From assembly GCF_026242045.1 (NCBI RefSeq), contig NZ_JAPJDO010000024.1, positions 30,286 through 94,285 of the forward strand: a stretch of 64,000 nucleotides of DNA, written 5' to 3'. Made by a program: the position numbers and the translations under genes. The stretch is from Mycobacterium pinniadriaticum (GTDB lineage: Bacteria > Actinomycetota > Actinomycetes > Mycobacteriales > Mycobacteriaceae). The notes beneath the pieces are model-generated. The model was not told where the DNA came from. It was given only the letters and a program-made list of their open reading frames with translations, and searched no databases. Of the stretch, positions 58,058 through 64,000 are shown piece after piece. How positions within the stretch are numbered: position 1 is the first letter of the stretch; each line of letters starts with the position of its first letter.

Positions 58058-59578
58058 ATGAGCACAACCATCCAGCACTTCATCGACGGACAGCGCAGCA
58101 ACCTCAGCAGCACGCGCACCGCCGACGTCTTCAACCCGAGCACCGGCGAGGTGCAGGCCCAGGTGCTCCTGGCCTCGGCCGCCGACGTCGACACCGCGGT
58201 GGCCTCGGCAGTCGAGGCGCAGAAGGAATGGGCCGCCTGGAACCCCCAGCGCCGGGCCCGCGTGCTGATGAAATTCATCGAGCTGGTCAACGCCAACGCC
58301 GACGAGCTCGCCGAGCTGCTGTCGATCGAGCACGGCAAGACCGTCCCCGACTCCCTCGGTGACATCCAGCGCGGCATCGAGGTCATCGAGTTCGCCATCG
58401 GCATCCCCCACCTGCTCAAGGGCGAGTTCACCGAGGGCGCCGGCGGCGGCATCGACGTGTACTCCATCCGCCAGCCGCTCGGTGTGGTCGCGGGCATCAC
58501 CCCGTTCAACTTCCCCGCGATGATCCCGCTGTGGAAGGCCGGCCCCGCCCTGGCGTGCGGCAACGCCTTCATCCTCAAGCCCTCCGAGCGCGATCCCTCG
58601 GTTCCGGTGCGCCTGGCCGAACTGTTCCTGGAGGCCGGCCTGCCCGCGGGCGTGTTCCAGGTGGTGCAGGGCGACAAAGAGGCAGTAGACGCCATCCTGG
58701 ACCATCCCGACATCAAGGCCTACGGCTTCGTCGGCAGCTCCGACATCGCGCAGTACATCTACTCCCGCGCCGCGGCCGGCGGTAAGCGCGCACAGTGCTT
58801 CGGCGGCGCCAAGAACCACATGATCGTGATGCCCGACGCCGACCTCGACCAGGCCATCGATGCCCTGGTCGGCGCCGGCTACGGCAGCGCCGGCGAGCGC
58901 TGCATGGCGATTTCCGTGGCGGTCGCTGTCGGTGAGGAGACCGCGAACCGGTTGCGCGCCCGACTGACCGAGCGGATCGAGCACCTGCGGGTCGGTCACA
59001 GCCTGGACCCCAAGGCCGACTACGGGCCGCTGGTGACCGAGGCCGCCCTCGACCGGGTGCGCGGCTACATCGAAGCCGGCGTGGCGGCCGGTGCCGATCT
59101 CGTCGTCGACGGACGCGAAAAAGCCAGTGACGAACTGACATTCGGGGATGACAGCCTCGAGGGCGGCTTCTTCATCGGCCCCTCGCTGTTCGACCACGTC
59201 AGCACCGACATGTCGATCTACACCGACGAGATCTTCGGGCCGGTGGTTTGCATCGTGCGGGTCAAGGACTACGAGGAGGCGCTGCGCCTGCCCAACGAGC
59301 ATCAGTACGGAAACGGGGTCGCGATCTTCACCCGCGACGGCGACGCCGCCCGCGACTTCGTGTCCCGGGTGCAGGTCGGCATGGTCGGCGTCAACGTGCC
59401 GATCCCCGTTCCGGTGTCCTACCACACCTTCGGCGGCTGGAAGCGCTCCGGCTTCGGCGACCTCAACCAGCACGGCCCGCATTCGATCCTGTTCTACACC
59501 AAGACCAAGACCGTCACCGAGCGGTGGCCCTCGGGTATCAAGGACGGCGCCGAGTTCGTCATCCCCACGATGAAATGA
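58058..59578 (+). CDS. mmsA: methylmalonate-semialdehyde dehydrogenase (CoA-acylating)
   Basis: 506-residue aldehyde dehydrogenase of the MmsA type, converting (methyl)malonate semialdehyde to propionyl- or acetyl-CoA in valine catabolism. ITPFNFPAMIPLWKAGPALA, GSSDIAQYIYSRAAAGGKRA and the catalytic Cys in GYGSAGERCMAISVAV are clear; FGGWKRSGFGDLNQHG is near the end. CoA-acylating members keep Cys but lack the general-base Glu: the segment AQCFGGAKNHMIVMPDADLD agrees with this. Start ATG 58058. The acyl-CoA dehydrogenase starts inside its stop. Confidence 0.93.
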   Translation: MSTTIQHFIDGQRSNLSSTRTADVFNPSTGEVQAQVLLASAADVDTAVASAVEAQKEWAAWNPQRRARVLMKFIELVNANADELAELLSIEHGKTVPDSLGDIQRGIEVIEFAIGIPHLLKGEFTEGAGGGIDVYSIRQPLGVVAGITPFNFPAMIPLWKAGPALACGNAFILKPSERDPSVPVRLAELFLEAGLPAGVFQVVQGDKEAVDAILDHPDIKAYGFVGSSDIAQYIYSRAAAGGKRAQCFGGAKNHMIVMPDADLDQAIDALVGAGYGSAGERCMAISVAVAVGEETANRLRARLTERIEHLRVGHSLDPKADYGPLVTEAALDRVRGYIEAGVAAGADLVVDGREKASDELTFGDDSLEGGFFIGPSLFDHVSTDMSIYTDEIFGPVVCIVRVKDYEEALRLPNEHQYGNGVAIFTRDGDAARDFVSRVQVGMVGVNVPIPVPVSYHTFGGWKRSGFGDLNQHGPHSILFYTKTKTVTERWPSGIKDGAEFVIPTMK

Positions 59579-60741
59579 GCTTCCTGACGCTCGATGACGA
59601 CGAGCGCGTGATCGCCGAGACGGCAGCCGCGTTCGCCGCCAAACGCCTTGCGCCGCATGCCTTGGACTGGGATCACTCCAAGGAGTTCCCCGTCGACGTA
59701 TTGCGTGCGGCCGCCGAGCTGGGGATGGCCGCCATCTACTGCGCCGAGGATGTCGGCGGCAGTGGGCTGCGGCGCCTGGATGCCGTCCGGATCTTCGAGC
59801 AGCTCTCGGTCGCCGACCCCGCCCTGGCGGCGTTCATCTCGATCCACAACATGTGCGCGTGGATGATCGACACCTACGGCACCGACGATCAGCGCAAGTC
59901 GTGGATTCCGCGACTCGCCTCGATGGAGGCGATCGCCAGCTACTGCCTGACCGAGCCGGGTGCGGGATCGGACGCATCGGCGTTGCGCACCAAGGCCGTC
60001 CGCGACGGAGACGGCTACGTGCTCGACGGTGTCAAACAATTCATCTCCGGGGCCGGCAGTTCCGACGTGTACATCGTGATGGCCCGCACCGGCGCCGACG
60101 GTCCACGCGGCATTTCGGCGTTCATCGTCGAAAAAGGCGCGGCCGGACTCAGTTTCGGCGCACAAGAAGAGAAGATGGGCTGGAACGTGCAGCCCACCGC
60201 CCAGGTGATCCTCGAGGACGTACGGGTACCGGCATCGGCGATGCTGGGCGGGCCCGAAGGCGAGGGCGGCGGTTTCGGTATCGCGATGAACGGCCTCAAC
60301 GGCGGCCGGCTCAACATCGCGGCCTGCTCACTGGGCGGCGCGCAAGCCGCCTACGACAAGGCCGCGAGTTATCTGGCTGATCGCCAGGCGTTCGGCGGGG
60401 CGTTGCTTGACGAGCCCACGATCCGATTCACGCTGGCCGATATGGCCACCGCGTTAGAGACGTCGCGGCTGATGTTGTGGCGTGCGGCCATCGCCCTGGA
60501 CAACGGCGAACCGGACAAGGTCGCCCTGTGCGCGATGGCCAAGAGGTACGTGACCGACTCCTGCTTCGATGTCGCCGACCAGGCCTTGCAGCTGCACGGC
60601 GGCTACGGCTACCTACGGGAGTACGGGCTGGAGAAGATCGTCCGCGATCTACGGGTGCACCGGATCCTGGAGGGCACCAACGAAATCATGCGCGTGGTCA
60701 TCGGGCGGGCCGAGGCCGCCCGGGTACGCGCAACGGCATGA
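59575..60741 (+). CDS. acyl-CoA dehydrogenase, isobutyryl-CoA type
   Basis: 388-residue flavoenzyme. Motifs: YCLTEPGAGSDASALRTKAV (FAD/substrate), LDGVKQFISGAGSSDVYIVM, DRQAFGGALLDEPTIRFTLA, ALQLHGGYGYLREYGLEKIV and the catalytic Glu in RILEGTNEIMRVVIGR. By position between mmsA and mmsB it is isobutyryl-CoA dehydrogenase of valine breakdown (FadE9-like in mycobacteria). ATG 59575 overlaps mmsA's stop by four bases. mmsB follows 17 bases later. Confidence 0.9.
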   Translation: MSFLTLDDDERVIAETAAAFAAKRLAPHALDWDHSKEFPVDVLRAAAELGMAAIYCAEDVGGSGLRRLDAVRIFEQLSVADPALAAFISIHNMCAWMIDTYGTDDQRKSWIPRLASMEAIASYCLTEPGAGSDASALRTKAVRDGDGYVLDGVKQFISGAGSSDVYIVMARTGADGPRGISAFIVEKGAAGLSFGAQEEKMGWNVQPTAQVILEDVRVPASAMLGGPEGEGGGFGIAMNGLNGGRLNIAACSLGGAQAAYDKAASYLADRQAFGGALLDEPTIRFTLADMATALETSRLMLWRAAIALDNGEPDKVALCAMAKRYVTDSCFDVADQALQLHGGYGYLREYGLEKIVRDLRVHRILEGTNEIMRVVIGRAEAARVRATA

Positions 60742-60758
60742 GGCAAAGGAGCCAACAC

Positions 60759-61628
60759 ATGACGACGATCGCCTTCCTGGGACTGGGCCACATGGGTGGC
60801 CCGATGGCGGCCAACCTGGTCAACGCCGGCTACACCGTTCGCGGATTCGACCCGGTTCCCGCATTGCGCGACGCCGCCGCGGAGAAGGGCGCCACGGTAT
60901 TCGATTCCGGCGCCGCCGCGGTCGCCGAGGCGGACGTCGTCATCACCTCCCTGCCCAACGGGGCGATCGTGAAAGCCTGCTACGCCGAAGCCCTGCCGGC
61001 CGCCAAGGCGGGCACGCTGTTCATCGACACCTCCACCATCTCCGTCGACGATGCCCGCGACGTCCACGCCAAGGCCTCCGCCGCCGGGATGGCCCAGCTC
61101 GACGCCCCGGTCTCCGGCGGTATCAAGGGCGCGACAGCCGGCACCCTGGCCTTCATGGTCGGCGGTGAGGCCGAGGCGTTGGACACGGCCCGTCCGGTGC
61201 TGGAGCCGATGGCCAGCAAGGTGATTCACTGCGGCATCTCCGGTGCGGGTCAAGCCGCCAAGTTGTGCAACAACATGGTGCTCGCGGTGCAGCAGATCGC
61301 CGTCGGCGAGGCGTTCGTGCTGGCCGAGAAGCTCGGCCTGTCCGCGCAGTCGTTGTTCGATGTCATTACCGGGGCGACCGGCAACTGCTGGGCGGTGCAC
61401 ACCAACTGCCCTGTGCCCGGCCCGGTTCCGGCATCACCGGCCAACAACGACTTCAAACCGGGCTTTGCCACCGCGCTGATGAACAAGGACCTGGGCCTGG
61501 CGATGGACGCGGTGTCCTCGACCGGTGCCACGGCCCCGCTGGGCAGCCACGCCGCCGAGATCTACGCGAAGTTCGCTGAAGAACACGGCGACTTGGACTT
61601 CAGCGCCGTCATCGATACCTTGCGCTGA
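60759..61628 (+). CDS. mmsB: 3-hydroxyisobutyrate dehydrogenase
   Basis: 289-residue beta-hydroxyacid dehydrogenase. Nucleotide motif FLGLGHMGGPMAANLVNAGY, substrate motif DAPVSGGIKGATAGTLAFMV, catalytic Lys in GAGQAAKLCNNMVLAVQQIA and the late NNDFKPGFATALMNKDLGLA are as expected. It oxidises 3-hydroxyisobutyrate to methylmalonate semialdehyde, the MmsA substrate. AAGGAG stands 10 bases before ATG 60759. Last gene of the valine operon, followed by a hairpin. Confidence 0.94.
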   Translation: MTTIAFLGLGHMGGPMAANLVNAGYTVRGFDPVPALRDAAAEKGATVFDSGAAAVAEADVVITSLPNGAIVKACYAEALPAAKAGTLFIDTSTISVDDARDVHAKASAAGMAQLDAPVSGGIKGATAGTLAFMVGGEAEALDTARPVLEPMASKVIHCGISGAGQAAKLCNNMVLAVQQIAVGEAFVLAEKLGLSAQSLFDVITGATGNCWAVHTNCPVPGPVPASPANNDFKPGFATALMNKDLGLAMDAVSSTGATAPLGSHAAEIYAKFAEEHGDLDFSAVIDTLR

Positions 61629-61644
61629 CTTCTCCCGCGCGAAT

Positions 61645-61692
61645 AGACACAACCGTCTCCGACACTCCGAGTGTTCGGAGACGGTTGCGTCT
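61645..61692 (+). terminator. hairpin terminator after mmsB
   Basis: CAACCGTCTCCGA-CACT (61650-61666) pairs with AGTG-TTCGGAGACGGTTG (61670-61687) with one bulged base and a three-base loop; outer AGAC/GTCT adds four pairs. Strong stem with no long T-run, 16 bases after the mmsB stop. Confidence 0.75.
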
Positions 61693-61974
61693 GTTCGGGC
61701 ACTGCCCACCCGATCGCGCCTGCTGCATACATCCGCATTCGCCGAAAGTTGTTCGTTAGGGCAATTATTCACTTTGCTCCCCGGACGCACCCCTGTTGCC
61801 GTGGTCAATTCGCGAATTTGATTTTGTGAATCGTTCGCCTAGGTAATTATCGAAATTATATTTTGCCTGTTTTCGTTCAAACTCTGCATACCGCGTGATC
61901 ATCCGCCAATAATTGACGCACACCAATCTGTGCTGGGACACACGTAACTGACGATCGAGTTCGAGGAGAATACG
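61693..61974. other. AT-rich upstream region of the secreted GH18-like gene
   Basis: 282 bases with no supported gene. Bases about 61790-61920 are clearly more AT-rich than the rest of the window and run up to the GTG at 61975, as expected of a long leader and promoter. No repeat or RNA gene recognised. Confidence 0.45.
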
Positions 61975-63882
61975 GTGAATGCTTCAATGTATGTCGGGCG
62001 AGTCGGCGGTTTGGCCGTAGCCCTGGGAATCGGAGCGGCGATCTTCGCCGGCGGCGGCGCGGCCTGGGCGGACGACGACTCGGGCACAGGCTCGAGTGGA
62101 GCGTCCACCTCGCAGTCCAGCGGTGGCTCGACGGGGCACCACAAGACCAAAGCCGCGGCGACGTCGGCGTCCAGCGGCGTCACCAAGACGAAGAATTCGG
62201 TCGGCAAGGTCAACAGCGGACTGCGCGCGACGCGCGTCGTGGTGCGGGCCCCGCAGTCCGCGCCGACCGCATCGGCGGCCGCGGACCCGAACGGTTCCGG
62301 CACCCCGGCCGGCGCCGCGGCCGAACTGGCGCTGCTGGGGCTCAGTCGGCGCACCGAGACCACTGCCGAAGAAACCAGCGCCGCACCGGCCGCCGCCGCC
62401 TCGGCCCGTCCGGCAGCCAGCGCGACCGCGTCGCGCCACGAGATCACGACGGTTCCGGTCGTCATCCGGACCGGCGACCCGGTGATCCTCGAACCGATCA
62501 CGGCGGTCACGCTGATCACCGACACCAGCGATGACGAAGTCACCGGCCGGATCTACGCGACCGGCCATTCGGGAGCGCCGCTGGTCTTCTCGGTGCTGAC
62601 GCAGCCCGGCGACGGATCGGTGGATATCAACCCCACCACGGGTGAGTTCACCTACACCCCGACCAACTCCGGCACGAGCACCGTGGACTTCGAGGCGCTG
62701 CTCAGCGAGCGGACCCGCCTGGTCGCGGCACTCGAGAGAATCCCGGTGATCGGCCAGTTTGTGCCACAGGCCGTCACGGCCCTCCAGCAGACTCCGGTGC
62801 TGAAGACCATTCTGGCGCCACTGATCGGGAACGCGACGACTGTGTCGGTCGACATCGACACCGGCCTGCTCGGCTCCACCGGCACCACCACGGTGTTCGC
62901 TCCCTACGCCGACACGAGCCTGTATCCCGAGTTCGATTTCGCCGATGCCGTGACCACCGGCGGAGTCGAACATTTCACCCTGGCCTTCATCGTCAGCGAT
63001 CCCGATGCCGCTGATGCCGGCACCCCGATGTGGGGCGGCTACTACTCAATCGACTCCGAGTGGGCCCAAACCGCGTTCAACGGGATCTACGACAACGGCG
63101 CCGATGCCATCATCTCCTTCGGTGGGTCGGCCAATGAGGAACTGGCACTGGTCATTTCCGACCAAACCGAACTGACCGCTGCCTACCAGGGCATTTTGGA
63201 CTACTACAACGGCGAGACCTCGCCCTACTCGGACACGATCGGCACCAACTACGGTGTCACCAGCATCGATTTCGACATCGAGGGGACCGCGCTGACCGAC
63301 AGCACGTCCATCGCCACACGTTCGGCGGCGCTCTATGACCTTCAGCAGGCCAACCCCGGTCTGGAGATCTCGTTCACCCTTCCGGCGATGCCGTACGGCC
63401 TCACCAGCGACGGGCTCGCCGTGATCCAAGCGGCGGTCGACGCCGGCGTGGACATCTCGGTGGTGAACATGATGGTGTTCGACTACTACGACACCGACTA
63501 CGAAGTCAACGGCGACTACGAAATGGGTGCCCTGGCGATCGAAGCGGCCGAAGCCCTCAAAGGCCAGCTGGCCGACCTCTATTCGGACGCGGGGATCACC
63601 AAGACCGACGCCGAGTTGTACGCGATGATCGGCCTGACGCCGATGATCGGGATCAGCGACGACCCCTCCGAGATCTTCAGCCTCGACGACGCGTCGACGG
63701 TGGTGAGCTTTGCCGACCAGTACGGCCTGGGCCGGATCGCAATGTGGTCGGCCAACCGCGACTCGCAATGCGCCACAGAGTCCTCCAGCACGCAGGACAG
63801 CTGCAGCGGCGTGGACCAGACCACCTGGGAGTTCTCCGGGATCTTCGAGGGAGTGGAGGACGAAGCCACCCTGCTGATGTAG
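61975..63882 (+). CDS. secreted GH18-like (chitinase-type) protein
   Basis: 635-residue exported protein. Residues 1-32 form a signal peptide ending GGAAWADDD. A Ser/Thr/Ala-rich low-complexity region (about 33-155) and a cadherin-like or Ig-like repeat (GAPLVFSVLTQPGDGSVDIN, FTYTPTNSG) precede the C-terminal TIM barrel (about 320-635). The barrel has ADAIISFGGSANEELALVIS, catalytic strand T-S-I-D-F-D-I-E-G (D-x-x-D-x-D-x-E type) and VVNMMVFDYYDTDYEVN. This marks a GH18-like chitinase or chitin-binding relative. GTG 61975 has GAGGAG upstream. Confidence 0.82.
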   Translation: MNASMYVGRVGGLAVALGIGAAIFAGGGAAWADDDSGTGSSGASTSQSSGGSTGHHKTKAAATSASSGVTKTKNSVGKVNSGLRATRVVVRAPQSAPTASAAADPNGSGTPAGAAAELALLGLSRRTETTAEETSAAPAAAASARPAASATASRHEITTVPVVIRTGDPVILEPITAVTLITDTSDDEVTGRIYATGHSGAPLVFSVLTQPGDGSVDINPTTGEFTYTPTNSGTSTVDFEALLSERTRLVAALERIPVIGQFVPQAVTALQQTPVLKTILAPLIGNATTVSVDIDTGLLGSTGTTTVFAPYADTSLYPEFDFADAVTTGGVEHFTLAFIVSDPDAADAGTPMWGGYYSIDSEWAQTAFNGIYDNGADAIISFGGSANEELALVISDQTELTAAYQGILDYYNGETSPYSDTIGTNYGVTSIDFDIEGTALTDSTSIATRSAALYDLQQANPGLEISFTLPAMPYGLTSDGLAVIQAAVDAGVDISVVNMMVFDYYDTDYEVNGDYEMGALAIEAAEALKGQLADLYSDAGITKTDAELYAMIGLTPMIGISDDPSEIFSLDDASTVVSFADQYGLGRIAMWSANRDSQCATESSSTQDSCSGVDQTTWEFSGIFEGVEDEATLLM

Positions 63883-63908
63883 TCACTCGGCGAGCAATAG
63901 CTCCTATG

Positions 63909-64000
63909 TCAAGCCGCGGCTGATTGCGGTGCTTGGTGGCGGGTGTTGTGGTCGGTGAGTAGAGCACGGTAGACGGCGCGAGCGATGTGGCGTTTGACGC
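63909..64000 (-). CDS. C-terminus of an IS110-family-like transposase, cut by window edge
   Basis: The last 30 codons before a TGA at 63911-63909 read VKRHIARAVYRALLTDHNTR, then H-Q-A-P-Q-S-A-A-A. The K-R-H-x-A-R-x-V-Y-R-x-L pattern is usual at the end of IS110-type transposases. The rest lies beyond the right edge. No terminal repeats can be judged. Presence of a mobile element next to the GH18-like gene is likely, but not certain. Confidence 0.55.
   Translation of the reverse strand, partial: VKRHIARAVYRALLTDHNTRHQAPQSAAA

Noticed and set aside
58022..59482. 486-codon open frame antisense to mmsA
   Set aside because: Shadow of mmsA caused by GC-rich third positions.
1..64000. CRISPR array or prophage
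   Set aside because: No regularly spaced repeats, cas-like, capsid, terminase or integrase genes were seen.

Overview
The window looks like chromosome from a fast-growing mycobacterium (Mycolicibacterium or a close relative). This is inferred from very high GC with GTG/TTG starts, a mycobacterial-type L,D-transpeptidase, a DUF3060 protein, mycofactocin-coupled-type SDR, a GjpA-like surface protein and an isobutyryl-CoA/mmsA/mmsB operon arranged as in mycobacteria. No plasmid, prophage or CRISPR locus is visible. The left edge cuts a frameshifted DUF2236 gene and the right edge cuts an apparent IS110-family transposase.

Layout. 1-6.2 kb: DUF2236/TetR pair, DUF3060 protein, cupin plus PaaK-like ligase, and a polar amino-acid ABC importer with binding protein and permease fused. 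6.2-9.4 kb: ectoine/5-hydroxyectoine operon ectA-ectB-ectC-ectD with 4-base overlaps between B, C and D. 9.7-18 kb: guanine/cytosine-deaminase-like protein, GH29 fucosidase, ohrR-ohr peroxide pair, two decayed gene fragments, a GH2 enzyme and a COG0523 metal GTPase. 18-24.6 kb: MOSC-ferredoxin-reductase fusion, a deletion remnant of a flavin-binding protein, acyl-CoA dehydrogenase and two MFS transporters. 24.7-27.6 kb: a tightly overlapping three-gene operon (Lgt-like membrane protein lacking apparent catalytic residues, a Pro/Tyr-rich membrane protein, and a radical SAM enzyme resembling archaeal tetraether lipid synthase), the best candidate here for an undescribed system. 27.6-35.5 kb: uncharacterised membrane pair, GjpA-like protein, ClC transporter, a biuret-hydrolase-like/allophanate-hydrolase-C-like pair, and an IclR regulator with a clear operator. 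36.3-40.9 kb: cobalt nitrile hydratase operon with CbtAB cobalt uptake and a divergent GlxA-type regulator. 40.9-48.9 kb: GH16, YchJ, L,D-transpeptidase, epimerase, frameshifted methyltransferase, MscS channel, two hydrolases, SDR and NlpC-like protein. 49-51.3 kb: an RES toxin-antitoxin islet between a tRNA gene and a partial tRNA 3' copy. 51.3-57.8 kb: hydrolase, DctA dicarboxylate carrier with divergent CitA/CitB-type two-component system, and a cation/proton antiporter. 58-61.7 kb: valine-catabolic operon mmsA-acyl-CoA dehydrogenase-mmsB. 62-64 kb: secreted GH18-like protein and the IS edge.

How the parts work together. Osmoprotection (ectoines), organic peroxide defence and mechanosensitive/antiporter functions point to a soil- or water-living organism. 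Nitrile hydratase, biuret/allophanate-like enzymes, a polar amino-acid importer and C4-dicarboxylate uptake suggest scavenging of nitrogen and carbon compounds. Several secreted glycoside hydrolases (GH2, GH16, GH18-like, and a cytosolic GH29) are consistent with use of polysaccharide debris. Several gene remnants (DUF2236, GGDEF, FkbM, flavin-binding protein, methyltransferase, alpha/beta-hydrolase) mark local decay. Sequence observations are direct; family names come from motif recognition without any database search, so functions remain inferences.
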